64,000 nt of DNA from Niebla homalea (lineage: Eukaryota > Ascomycota > Lecanoromycetes > Lecanorales > Ramalinaceae): NCBI GenBank assembly GCA_019925105.1, contig JAHGAU010000028.1, positions 682,001-746,000 of the forward strand, read 5' to 3'. The translations under genes and the position numbers were made by a program. The first letter of the stretch is position 1; each line of letters opens with the position of its first letter. This document shows positions 10,964 to 21,099 of this stretch, one piece after another. The notes under the pieces were generated by a model. The model made no database searches and was not told the origin of the DNA. It saw only the letters and a list, made by a program, of their open reading frames with translations.

Positions 10964-13273
10964 ATGCATTCCCTTTCAAGCCTCTTCCTTGCCGTCCTCC
11001 TCATAACCTCTTTGCTATACTACCTCCATCGTTACATCCACGCTCTCTACACTTTCCCCCACATCCCCTCGGCGCCTCTTGCGCGCCTCTCTCCCTTCTG
11101 GCTGACCCTCCAAGCACGGCTCCACCGCCGCTACGTCGCTGTGCACCATCTCCACTCCCGGTAGGTGATTTTCCCGACATTCTACTCGTTTGGGAAACAA
11201 GGAGTTCATACGTGAACCGTCCTCAAAACTTGAATTTTTTTAATCGTTTCTCTCTCTTTTTTTGTTTCCCCCCCCCCTCCCCCCAATTTTCATGACGGAA
11301 GTGGCTGCGGCTGTGGACCGAGGCTCAACCAGAGCTACGACACTGACGTCTCCACCCTTTCACGTTCGATAGCCTCGGGCCTCTCGTGCTCCTCGCCCCG
11401 GGTCACGTCAGCGTCGCAGCAAGCGAAGCGATCGGTGTGGTGTATGGTCACCGCGGTGGATGGGTGAAGAGCGATTTCTACGACGCTTTCGTGAGTGTGC
11501 GGAGGGGATTGTTCAACACTCGGGATAGAGACGAGCACTGTGAGTTGTAATTTCTGGGTCTTTCGTGGTTTGTTCTTGTCTTGGTGTTTTTGTTTTTCGG
11601 TGGTTGGCGAAGGAGAGTCCATGAGGAGTGGAAGGGAGCAGCCCGTCGGGCGTTCCCCCAATGGGAGGAATTTTGGTCAAGCAGAGAGTGAGAAAGAACG
11701 CCGAGAACAGGGACAAGATGGCAAGTAAGGTGTCCAATCATTTTTGGGTTTGTGGCATAGCCATTACGTGAACGCAGTTCTGAAGGTGGGTTAAATGGTA
11801 TGGCATTTGTCGTGTGCAGCCAAAGCCCTGGACCTATACTTTGTTGTGTTATGACGGATGGGATCTAACGGCTGCCTTTGAGTTGTGCCGGAGCAGACGT
11901 ATCACAAACGCTGATATAGTTTTTGACAATTTCTAGCTAGAAAGCGAAAGTACGTCAGCCATGTGTTCTCATCGAAGAGCATCGGCGATTTCGAGCCTTT
12001 CATCCGCGCAAACTTGTCACTGTTCGTGGAAAAATGGAACACCCTCTGTGATACCACTGGTGGTGCTGCGGCCCACGAAGAGCAGGAAACTGAATCATCA
12101 TGTAATCCGAAGCAAGGACCCAAGCCCGGAAACAACGGTCAAGGCTGGACGCGCATCGACTGCCTCCCCTGGCTCAACTACCTCGCATTTGACATCATCG
12201 GTGACCTCGCTTTCGGTGCCCCCTTTGGCATGCTCGAACGGGCCAAAGACGAAGCCAGGATTGAGAGCCTAGATGGCAAGGCCGCGACCACGGCTCCAGC
12301 TGTCGAGGTCTTGAATCGTAGGGGGGAAGTGTCGGCGACACTGGGATGCATGCCATGGCTCACGCCGTGGGCAATGTGGCTGCCCGATCCTTTTTTTCGC
12401 AATGGCGCGCAGGCAATCAAAGATCTGGCTGGAATTGCTGTCGCAAGAGTGAATAAGCGGTTGGCTAAGGCTGACGAGAATGGTGGTGAAGTGGGATTAG
12501 AAGGTGGGAGACAGGACCTCCTCGCACGGCTTATGGAAGCAAAGGATGAGAATGGCAAAAAGCTAGGAAGGGAAGAGTTGACCGCAGAGGCATTGACGCA
12601 ATTGATTGCTGGAAGTGACACCACAAGCAACACCAGCTGCGCAGGGATATACTGGATCTCTCGCACTCCCGGTGTCATCAAACGACTACAACGGGAACTG
12701 GACGAGGCTCTACCCTCAGCAACCGTTGATGGCAACCCCTCCAGCGAAGAACATCACGTCGCAATCCCCTATTTCGACCAGCTCAAAGAACTCCCTTACC
12801 TCCGCTCCGTTGTCAACGAGACCCTCCGTATCCACTCCACCTCCTCCATAGGCCTCCCTCGTGTCGTCCCACCCTCCGGCGCTACTATTCTCAACACGTA
12901 TTTCCCTCCCGGTACCGTCCTCAGCGTTCCCGCGTACACCATCCACCACTCCTCCACCATCTGGAATCCAGACAACGATCAGGCATTCTCGCCCGACGTC
13001 TTCAACCCTGATCGGTGGACGCCGGATCGCTTGACGAAGCTGCAGAGGGAGAGTTTCATCCCCTTCAGCCAGGGGCCGCGGGCCTGTGTGGGGAGGAACG
13101 TGGCGGAGATGGAGCTACTCTTGATATTCGCGACTGTGTATGCGCTGTTCGATGTCGTGGGTCTGGAGGGTGGGGACGGGAGAGGGGCGCTAGAGACGAG
13201 GGAGGGGTTTCTGAGGAAGCCGGTCGGAAATGTTGTTGGCATTAAGAGGAGAAAGCGAGACGACAAGGTGTGA
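10964..13273 (+). CDS. bphA: Cytochrome P450, CYP53 family: benzoate 4-monooxygenase
   Basis: Exons 10964-11160, 11373-11539 and 11937-13273 give 566 residues. An N-terminal membrane anchor (LFLAVLLITSLLYYL) targets it to the ER. CYP53-typical blocks appear in order: LAPGHVSVA, VKSDFYDAFVSVRRGLFNTR, RKRKYVSHVFSSKSI, AFDIIGDLAFGAPFGML, NRRGEVSATLGC, helix-I AGSDTTSNT, ExxR in VNETLRIHST, FNPDRW, and the heme loop FSQGPRACVGRNVAE with the ligand Cys. The C-terminal ETREGFLRKPVG is also characteristic. CYP53 enzymes hydroxylate benzoate to 4-hydroxybenzoate, feeding protocatechuate and the beta-ketoadipate pathway, and detoxify plant phenolics. Introns are 212 and 397 bp, both long for this window. 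No other aromatic-catabolism gene is adjacent. Confidence 0.95.
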
Positions 13274-13419
13274 TTTTCATTCAGCAACCCCGTTGATAAA
13301 GGTTCTCACATCACTAGGCGCAAAGGTCCGACCACACATCCCCTTCACCCTCTCCACTCACATAAACAACAACCCTCATCTGTCCGCCGCCTTCCCATCT
13401 CTCTCTCCTTGCACGGTGC

Positions 13420-13593
13420 TCCTCCTCCTCCTTCTCCTCCTCCTCCTCCTCCTCCTCCTCCTCCTTCTCCTCCTCCTCCTCCTCCTCCTCCCTCCTCCTC
13501 CTCCTCCTCCTCCTCCTTCTTCTCCTCCTCCTCCTCCTCCTCCTCCTCCCTCCTCCTCCCTCCTCCTCCTCCTCCTCCTTCCCCCTCCCTCTC
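13420..13593. repeat. Imperfect (TCC)n polypyrimidine tract
   Basis: About 170 bp of almost pure CTC/TCC triplets on the plus strand, with occasional TTC interruptions. A tract this long and strand-asymmetric can form triplex DNA and is prone to slippage. It begins about 150 bp after the CYP53 stop. Confidence 0.95.
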
Positions 13594-13683
13594 CCAACGT
13601 CGCCCATGTCATGCCAACGTATGCGCCACACCCTCACATCATCATCATGACATAACCTTACTCCCCAATCCATCCCTCGGCCA

Positions 13684-13767
13684 TGCCTTGCCGTGCCGTG
13701 CCGTGCCGTGTCCGTGTCCGTCCCCTGCCGTGCCGTGCCCGTGTCCGTGACCGTATCCATGTCCGTG
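13684..13767. repeat. CCGTG / TCCGTG pentamer-hexamer repeat
   Basis: Tandem CCGTG units that change to GTGTCC-type units, imperfect. Confidence 0.85.
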
Positions 13768-13884
13768 ATGCATAAACTAGCGGTGGGCAAGTGGGATCGG
13801 CCGTGCCAATAGCCTCCGCTCTCGCATACCCGATAGATATGATAAATAAACGTATCTCGGGCGCACGCACGCACGCATCAGGAA

Positions 13885-14040
13885 GAGAGATGGATGCACG
13901 GGATAGATGCACGGGATGGATGGGATGGGATGGATGGACGGCATGGGATGGATGGGATGGACGGGATAGATGGACGGCATAGGATGGACGGCATGCATGG
14001 GATGGATAGACGTACGGGATGGACAGGATGGATGGACCGG
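13885..14040. repeat. GGATG-based degenerate tandem repeat
   Basis: Many GGGATGGAT and GGACGGCAT units in imperfect tandem over about 155 bp, preceded by a short CGCA run. Confidence 0.9.
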
Positions 14041-14063
14041 ATAACATGGCAGGGGCCGTAGCA

Positions 14064-14094
14064 ACGACCACGACCACGACCACGACCACGACCG
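14064..14094. repeat. (CGACCA)n hexamer repeat
   Basis: About five copies of a six-base unit. Confidence 0.9.
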
Positions 14095-14237
14095 CGGAGG
14101 AACAGTTAAGTAAGTAAGGTGCACGCGCCCACGTTTTCGAGATCAAGGTTGACGCTGTTGTTGTTGTCGCCGCCGTTGCTCGATATCCTGTGCGTGGACC
14201 TGGGCTGGGGGGGTGGGGTTGTACGTATGTTGTGGAT

Positions 14238-14337
14238 ACTTACATACTTACATACATGAATACATACATGCATGAATACATACATGCATGAATACATACA
14301 TGCATGAATACATACATGCATACCTACGTACATACTT
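14238..14337. repeat. 16-bp tandem minisatellite CATGAATACATACATG
   Basis: About four near-identical copies of the 16-base unit, flanked by shorter ACATACTT units. The unit contains overlapping palindromes. Confidence 0.9.
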
Positions 14338-14398
14338 GCCCCGTACGCGCACGCGCACCGCTGGAGGAAAGGTGGATAGGTAGGCACATCACTCACTC

Positions 14399-14446
14399 GC
14401 AGTCGTAGTCGCAGTCGTAGTCGCAGTCGCAGTCACAGTTGCAGTC
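14399..14446. repeat. CAGTCGTAGTCG repeat
   Basis: Alternating GCAGTC and GTAGTC hexamers, about eight units. Confidence 0.85.
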
Positions 14447-14481
14447 TGTGGTAGTTTCCTTGGATGGTGGGGTGGGTGGGC

Positions 14482-14582
14482 GCGCGCGCACGCACGCACG
14501 CACGTATGGGATGCATACATACACACGCTGGAGCAGGGGTCTTCTCTGGGACTTTTGACTTTTGACTTTTTTGGGGGGGGGG
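14482..14582. repeat. CG/CA dinucleotide-type run and G10 homopolymer
   Basis: A CGCGCGCG then CGCACGCACG tract at about 14482-14505 and a G run at 14573-14582, with TTTTGACT repeated between them. Confidence 0.8.
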
Positions 14583-14863
14583 ATGCCGCAAAGGATGGAA
14601 AGGGGAGTTTGGTATTCGGCAGGTCGGATCGACGTGGCTGGGGTGGGGTGGTGTGTTGTGTATTGTTAGGTAGGTGGGTAGGTGGGTAGAGGTTGTCGGC
14701 GTGTTGTGGGAGAACCGAAACGGCAAAAGCATAAGCATAAGCAAAGAGGTTCTCCGCATGGTGGGGATGAGGAGGAGGAGGGGGTTGATGGTTGGTAGGC
14801 TCCGCTGAGTTATGATGGGTCTTTGACAGGTGCGAGTGTATGGTGTTGCGTGTGGGATCTTTC

Positions 14864-14894
<31 letters not shown>

Positions 14895-14895
14895 A
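14864..14895. repeat. (CAT)10 microsatellite
   Basis: About ten uninterrupted CAT triplets on the plus strand. Confidence 0.95.
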
Positions 14896-15286
14896 CATCT
14901 GGTGTGGTTTTGTCACTGTGTTGGGAGGAGGACTGCTTTGCGGAATTAGGGAGGGATCTGTCATGGTAAAAGGCCGCGGGACTCGAATGGGGATAACAAT
15001 GTTGTTGACGATGGCGGATTGGCTAGCGGATGTTCGGGTACGCTTTGAGAGTGATCTTCAAGCCAGACAGGTTGTGAATGAGATAGCGAATAAGCAGCTT
15101 AGTCGTTTTGGTATGGTATTGGTTGTTCTGATAGGGATCTATTAGGGAATCTCTATTTACCTTGCTAGAGCTAGCATATGCACGTAATAATTGGCGAAAC
15201 GTTCCCTGCGCTCCTGCGATTTCCATGCCTAGGTTCATCGTCCGACATGAACATAAAGAAAAGAAGGAAATATCCCTCAACTTTTT

Positions 15287-15987
15287 TCATACGTGCGTCC
15301 CCAGTGCAGCTTGACTAGGCGGAGCATTAGAAGATAAGATGGGTAGAGGATCGATAGGGCCACCGGTAATGTTCATAAGAGAGATGGATGATACTTGTTC
15401 TCCTGGATCGGTAGCGGTGGCTTCATCTACGTTGAGGACGCCCTTGTCTGCCATTGATTCCATCTCTGTCAAGTACTCATTGTATATTTCATCTGCACTC
15501 TTCTCGCTCTGGTGGGTGCTATGTTCCCTGCATTGTGTACCCGGGGCAGTTGGCTGACCAGCAGGTGACTTGAAAATTGGAGGCGATCTCTGCCGATGCA
15601 TCATTGAGGAAAATGTCTGTAGATATTGGTTAGATGGATGACCGGCGCGGCTTTCCCATCCTTTGATACCACGGCCATGGGCCGGTCCTGGACTCGAGCC
15701 AGGAACATGGCTTCTGGGAGAATGCCACCCATGTTGCTGTCCTTGACTTCTCCGTCGCATGGTGGAGCGAACAACATACGAGCCCGGTCGTTTCCGAAGT
15801 CGAGAAGAGGCTGTCTCTGGGGCTGTTGTTGAGAGCGTGAACGTCTAAGCGGTTTGGGAAGAGCTGAATAGGTCATCGAGGTCTGGAAGGCAGTGAAATA
15901 GAAGGGTTTTCTTGTGTCGGTTTCGGTTCTAGTTTTCTGGGATTTCCGGGTGGATGGAGGAGTATTGAAGATGGGCTGTAAGACCAT
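15287..15987 (-). CDS. Hypothetical protein, two exons
   Basis: Exons 15987-15673 and 15616-15287 join in phase across a 56-bp intron (GTGGTA donor, CTAAC branch, CTACAG acceptor), giving 214 residues. The N-terminal half is basic and Gln/Arg-rich (RRSRSQQQPQRQ) and the C-terminal half acidic. There is no signal peptide, TM helix or known domain. The support is the long frame in both exons and a good intron; no family is recognised. Confidence 0.5.
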
Positions 15988-16082
15988 CTTCAATGCAAAT
16001 TAATCAGGAATGCCAGGCTCGCCAACAATCTTTTACTTCAGAAACCCATCGCCATTACCGACTATGGCGCATACTCAGTGAT

Positions 16083-16457
16083 CTAGGTAGTTCTCTCCGA
16101 GTCACGTTTCGAGTGCGGTCGGCACTCGATGAAGTAGTTGTCTCGTCTTCTGGTTCCTAGCCGGGCATGTGTTACCAGTTCTTCTGTGTTGCTCAGTAGG
16201 AAACAGGGCTCCCAGTCTATGTTCAAGGGCAGCTGTGATCTACGCAGCTGCGGGTTTCGAGTGATAATCATACGTATGACAAGGGCCGTGCTTGGAGTGA
16301 AAAGGTATGGCTTCAAATTCTTAACATCATACGCTGTTACATCATCAAAGCTCCCGTCCCAATTTGCTTCCTTATCGTATAGCATCTCATCGTAGAACCT
16401 ACTATTCCGAGGCTCCACGACAGGAGCTTGCTGGGCCATCGCTGTTGGCACCGGCAT
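16083..16457 (-). CDS. Hypothetical open frame
   Basis: A 124-codon frame with ordinary coding composition (for example RFYDEMLYDKEANWDGSFDD and NIDWEPCFLLSNTEELV). It lacks recognisable domains. It may be a 3' exon of the frame just upstream on the same strand, since an acceptor (AATTCAG) lies immediately before its ATG, but no donor fits the phase. Confidence 0.35.
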   Translation of the reverse strand: MPVPTAMAQQAPVVEPRNSRFYDEMLYDKEANWDGSFDDVTAYDVKNLKPYLFTPSTALVIRMIITRNPQLRRSQLPLNIDWEPCFLLSNTEELVTHARLGTRRRDNYFIECRPHSKRDSERTT

Positions 16458-16469
16458 GGGAGCTGAATT

Positions 16470-17017
16470 TTAAGTGAGAGCTAGCCCTAAGAGGACAAGG
16501 TTCCAATAGACACTGGTAGAGAGGGGAGAATCGTACAAATCCCTCACAATAGTGTGTACGTTTGGTTCGCGGAGCTCGTGCCCAAACTCCCTTCGCCCCA
16601 TCCTCTGCCCATCCATTGTGGAAGTGAATGCCGAAATCTCGAACGCAGCCATTGGTTGATGGTGCTGATCTGTCCACTGTAAGGAGCGCTCAATTTCGGC
16701 GAACATGTAACCAATTTGGGTGGCTTCCAGGGTGCTGAAATCGTGACGAGTTCTTTTTTAGTAGCCCCAGGGATAGATTGGGGCGACTGGTTGAGGAAGC
16801 TCACAGCAACATTGGCCAGTATGTACAGACTATGCGTAATGCCAAAACCATAAAGAAAGCCGGCAGTCGTTGATTGAGACGCGCTATCCCGGAGGGTGGC
16901 GACGAGGGGGGTGACGAGGGTGGTAATGCTGGTGCGACGATGACTTGGTGTAATGCGGTAAGGTCCTGCAAGGCTCATGCAGTACTCAAAAGCAGCGACG
17001 TGGTATTCATAAATCAT
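16470..17017 (-). CDS. Hypothetical protein, probably two exons
   Basis: The first exon runs from 17017. A plausible intron with a GTACAT donor and a TTTCAG acceptor near 16736 joins it to a second exon ending at 16470, so that FLYGFGITHSL continues into TLEATQIGYMFAEIERSL. One hydrophobic C-terminal segment (YWNLVLLGLALT) is present. No family is recognised; the model is tentative. Confidence 0.35.
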
Positions 17018-17036
17018 GTATAGCTTTATGGATCAG

Positions 17037-17099
17037 ATAGCTCATTTATAAATGAGGCCGGATTTATGAATGGGCATGGGTGATTTATAAATGAGCTAT
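17037..17099. repeat. Perfect 17-bp inverted repeat containing a 16-bp palindrome
   Basis: ATAGCTCATTTATAAAT at 17037-17053 is the exact inverse of 17083-17099, with a 29-bp spacer. The bases 17041-17056 (CTCATTTATAAATGAG) are also palindromic on their own. The spacer and right flank hold a further imperfect inverted pair (GGATTTATGAATG and CATTCATGAATCC). Confidence 0.85.
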
Positions 17100-17587
17100 G
17101 GCGCATTCATGAATCCGACATCTTTATGACTAAGACGTGACAAGCGCTCTTTGCTGCAGTAGAGCTGATTGCTGGTGTGGCACTGCTGGTTTGCTGAACT
17201 GCCGCTTGATGATTCGCAACGGACTGAATTCGCTGATTCGTCGGAAGGACTTTGGGGGCACCCAAGTTTGCTTTCTCTGATTGCTGCCAGCAATCACGTT
17301 TGAGGTGCGCGAAAAGCTTGTTGCGTGATGGGTACTCTGCACGCCATGTCCACGCGCTTGCTGGGGATCCGGTAATTCGTTGACGAATCTCACAAAGATT
17401 GTGATCGATGTTGGCATAATGATCTTTTTCTCTGTCCTGCCAGGATCATCGACTGGTGCTCGCAGAGAGCTGGAAGCTCGCTGTTGAAAGGTGAAGCTCT
17501 ATCATTGCTCCTCATGGTAGCTTCGCTGTCAAAATGCGCGCTTTGCCATCCGAGTTCAAAGCGCGGGCTCGCTGGCAGGACGACTGC

Positions 17588-18212
17588 CTACCTCAGATAC
17601 TCTGGGAGCGGCGTACCGCGCTTGTAGTTACGAGAGATCCTCGTTCCAAGCTGACCCAAATACTCAGGGTCGGCACCGATCTCCTTGATGTGCCTGCGTA
17701 TTACCCGTTGTCGCTCCAGGTTCCAACTTCGTTGTACGCCTGATAATATATGATCATCAAGTTCCGACAAGGTCATAGCATAATTCCAAAAGTTGGAAAA
17801 TAATCCAACGGGGTTGAGTAATAGCTTCCGGAGCTCTGATTGTTTCCAGGTGGATCCAGCAGTCTGCGATGATCTCCGTTACCGATCTAGTCGGTTGCCC
17901 CGGAACGAGCTGCGGTAGGTGTAATAGTGGCAGAGCTGGCTGCTCCCCTGTAGGGGAAGTCCAATGCCCTTTAAGGACTTCGTGCAGTGTTAGCTCCGAG
18001 ATGTTTCGGATGTTTCCCCAAGCGTCGTTCGACTTGGCTCTCTTCGTCTCGTCTTTTGGCCTTCCTGGGCCACAGCGCTTTCTGCTGCTGAGTGACTTCT
18101 CGGTAGCCTCACTTTCATTAATGTCATAGCAAAACTTTTCGCTGCTGGGCGTTTGGTCGGTATCTTCAGCCATACGATCCTGTGACTCTGCAGATTCGAA
18201 CGTTCCTAACAT
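17588..18212 (-). pseudogene. Hypothetical gene or relic with AT-hook-like motif and a frame change
   Basis: The frame 18212-17757 encodes 151 residues including a GPGRPKDETKRAK segment, similar to an AT-hook core (GRP flanked by basic residues). It stops at 17757, but the adjoining frame continues without interruption from about 17776 to 17588 (SELDDHILSGVQRSWNLERQ). No intron of reasonable length joins the two, so a one-base frameshift or an unusual intron is needed. No homolog comes to mind. It could be a decayed gene or part of a mobile element's gag-like protein. Confidence 0.3.
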
Positions 18213-18999
18213 AATTGTATAATTTGGAACATGATATTTGCTTTCTCGGATTGATTGGTCATTTCCAGGTCATAGTAATACCTATCTTGGTTTTTCTTGG
18301 CTTTTGCGGCTCCAACTAAGGCGAAGCCAAGCCATGGTCGAAATTGGTATCTGGCTTTGCAGTGTTACCGGAATCGCTATCAGACCTTGAAACGAAAAGT
18401 CAAGTGGGGGGCGACATGGTCCACCTAATCGTCTTCAATCGTTTTGTGGAGGCCCATTCTGGAGCTGCACCAGGCTTTCTTGTTCTCGACTCCAAGCACA
18501 ACCCAGTAGGATTTGGTGGACGACATTGCTTCGTTGCTTTACTGGAGGTAGAAGACAATTTCTGTAGTCCTAGAACGAGGTGTCTTCTGGCCAGGAGGTA
18601 TACTTGTCGGTGGAATCCCACTCGAGAAGTGCTCTGTATAACACACCGCTGGCCATCGACAGAGGTAAAAAGATGCTGACTAGTCGTATATATTTAGGGT
18701 TGTAGTACTGTTCATTCGAATGTATACAGATGGTTTGCTGACACTGGTGGTCTGCTATAAATAGATGAAATTCAAAGAGTGGAGGAGTCGTCGTTTTCCA
18801 TGCGGATAGCGGCAAGTCTGAAGCGAATTGAGTGTCTGAAAGAGACCAGCTGTTGACCCAGAACGACGTTGAGAAATGAATGTGTATGGCGATCGGTGCT
18901 GCAAAGAGCAAAGAGAACGTAATGAATAGCGGAATCTGGCATTATGAATCGTAGACATGATGCAGTCTTTGGTATGACCAGATCAGGATAGTATGTCGT
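18213..18999. other. No supported gene
   Basis: Overlapping frames of about 60-113 codons on both strands (for example 18344-18679 plus and 18570-18911 minus) have no domain features. Confidence 0.4.
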
Positions 19000-19375
19000 C
19001 TAGCGAATTGACTCTGCTGATTGGGAAAAGGAATGATGGAAGAAGACATGTAGTCTTGCCTGTCGGAAAGGCACGCGCGAAATATCTGCGCAGGGTCCTC
19101 GTTAGCTTCGATGTAATAAACATGAAATTGAATTACTTACTTGCAATGGATTTGCTTTCGCGGCCGGTATTCGGGGCCGGATCTTGGCTCCCTTTGTCGC
19201 TTCACCGAACGCTTAGGCGTCAGCGCCTCTCTCTCTTTCTACCTTACTTCTCCTTTGAATAGGCTTCGGCATGAATTTTAGAGCTGGCGGCGGCTTACGC
19301 TGGTCAGATAGGTCGGGCTGAGGACCTCTCGTCCCAGCTTTTCCGATGTTGCAACTCCGCCCTCCATTCCGCCAT
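19000..19375 (-). CDS. Possible small four-exon gene
   Basis: A tentative model starts at the ATG at 19375. Three introns of 42, 46 and 54 bp, each with a CTGAC or CTAAC branch motif and an AG acceptor, keep one frame open to TAG at 19000-19002, giving about 76 residues (MAEWRAELQHRKSW...). The first donor (GTCCTC) is weak. The product is hydrophilic with no known domain. It could be chance. Confidence 0.2.
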
Positions 19376-20984
19376 TTTCTGCGTTTTTGTCAGATCAAAT
19401 CACTACCACGACTCCGCCTAGTTTTGAGACCGCTGGCTTCCACTCCCCAGCAGTCAGGATCTCAGCCACGTTGAAACTGATAGGTACCAGTGACACCTTT
19501 CGCAAGGCAACAGAGTCATTTATGACTGGCTCCGTGTCGGGTCATATAAGAACCTCTTCAGGTCTTTGGTATCTTGTGTGATGTGCGCCCGTAGAGCCTT
19601 GTCCAGTTCGAGCTCTTGGAGCATTGTCTGAGACTCAAGGTTGATTCGTCCGACATGACAGTAGAATCAAATGAGCATGGGTGAATTGAGTGTGAACATG
19701 TCTTCATTTGTGTTGAGCGTAAACGGATAGATCTTTGTTGTGACTGTGGTCTATCCAAGGGACGAAGTATGAAGGACGGAGAAAGCAAATTCGGGGTCTG
19801 GAGGTTTATGTACCCCATCCATGACACTCCTTTTGACGAGATCTTCGAGTGTTGAGAGCTTGTGTTGAGCTGGAGCTTGAGTGGTGTTGCCAAGACGTCG
19901 GTGTTGTTCCTGGCGGTGTTGTTACTGGATCTCGGCCGGATCTCCTTGGAAGCATTGACATACTGTACTTCGTATTTGCTGCGTCGAACATGGTAAGAAA
20001 CAATAATGGTGATTGCTCGGGGACATGGGATGGATAATATATGGCGGACGATGATAATAGGAAGTCGCTTTGTATGAAAGATAGTGTAGAGAACATGATT
20101 CTTGGGGTTTTGTATGAGAAAGGCAGAAGGCACGAGACAGGCTCGGGGTTTGGGACCTTTCATACCCCACCCGTAACACCTTTCAAGACGCAATTGTCAT
20201 GTGAGCAGCCGAGTGTTAAGAGCTCATGCCAAGCTCAAGGGGCGTTACCATGATGTCGAGTGTCATGGTATTGATCTTTCATGATCCTTGATGTGAAGAA
20301 ACTCATACGACGAGTTGGAAGACCGATGAAAGAGGGCCTGAGGGCCTTTCCATGGCAAGTACAGAGAGATCCCGTCTTAAATTATCACGAGAGAAGCATA
20401 GCACTAAGACCGTACCCACGGGCAGCATATCTTGCGGTCGAATAACATTACAGATTTAGAGGTTGGTGCTATTGTAGTGTATGAAAGAAAGAGAAAAGCG
20501 GAAGGGGGGGAACCACCTTTCTTATGTGTTTGCAAACCGCACTAATGGCAACACTTTCATCACTGGAGTAATGGAATTCTGGAAGCTAGTGAATGTCCAG
20601 CTGCACTGCCTACAGCAAGTTGAAAAGCCCTTTGGCTACTACAACGGAAAATGGTGAGACTTCAGCTGCGATTCATCATTTGAATGAATCATCTTCCCAA
20701 ACCTATAGTGATAAAAGTTGCCATCATTGGCTTGAGAGCTCACGTGAAACACAGTGCAGATATTTGAGATATCTACACAGATAGAGATTGTCGTACAGAG
20801 ACCAATGTCGGTACGTAACCTCTATTCAATTTCATACTTGGACGCTAGAGCTGAAAGCGGGAAGGTGGGGGGGCAGCAATGAATTTTGCCACTCGCATCA
20901 TCGCAGAAGAAATCTCTGCCTAAGAAGTGACCTTTCTGCAACATCAGCAACAACACCACACCCCTCTTAATATCAAGGGTGGCC
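19376..20984. other. No supported gene; contains a diverged duplicated segment
   Basis: A 211-codon minus frame (19558-20193) looks like a chance frame. About 19770-19910 and 20110-20260 resemble one another (matching blocks TCGGGGT, ACCCCA, GAGTGTTRAGAGCT). Confidence 0.35.
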
Positions 20985-20996
20985 AAAAAATAAAAA
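20985..20996 (-). terminator. RNA polymerase III terminator of tRNA-Phe
   Basis: On the minus strand, T5 then A then T6 begins eight bases after the tRNA 3' end, the expected Pol III stop signal. Confidence 0.85.
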
Positions 20997-21003
20997 GATA
21001 TTG

Positions 21004-21099
21004 TGCGACCTGCCCGGATCGAACGGGCGACCTCCAGATTCCTCAGTGAGACCGAAGTTGTTCTTCAGTCTGGCGCTCTCCCAACTGAGCTAAGATCGC
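21004..21099 (-). tRNA. tRNA-Phe (GAA), with a 23-nt intron
   Basis: On the minus strand the gene begins GCGATCTTAGCTC and ends GGGCAGGTCGCA. The 7-bp acceptor stem pairs (one G-U), with a D arm TAGCTCAGTTGGGAGAGC and T arm GCCCGTTCGATCCGGGC. The anticodon stem CCAGA/TCTGG encloses CTGAAGA, giving anticodon GAA. A 23-nt intron sits after position 37, the universal place for eukaryotic tRNA introns. Mature length is 73 nt before CCA addition. It decodes UUC/UUU. Internal A and B boxes supply the promoter. Confidence 0.97.

Larger units (their letters stand above)
13274..15286. other. Gene-poor stretch packed with simple repeats
   Basis: No gene supported. Long frames here, such as those encoding poly-Arg/Glu or poly-Pro/Leu, are translations of repeats. 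Individual tracts are listed separately. Confidence 0.6.

Noticed and set aside
12178..12735. 185-codon minus frame inside the CYP53 gene
   Set aside because: It is antisense to clear P450 motifs.
13314..13874. Frames encoding poly-Arg/Glu/Gly or poly-Pro/Ser/Leu proteins
   Set aside because: They are translations of the TCC tract in different frames.
13420..14895. CRISPR array
   Set aside because: The repeats are simple tandem microsatellites without unique spacers, and the genome is eukaryotic.
14389..14964. 191-codon minus frame with Asp and Pro/His runs
   Set aside because: The runs come from the CAT and neighbouring repeats; there is no start context or domain.
19558..20193. 211-codon minus frame
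   Set aside because: It has no domain or splice context, is rich in rare residue runs, and overlaps the diverged duplication.
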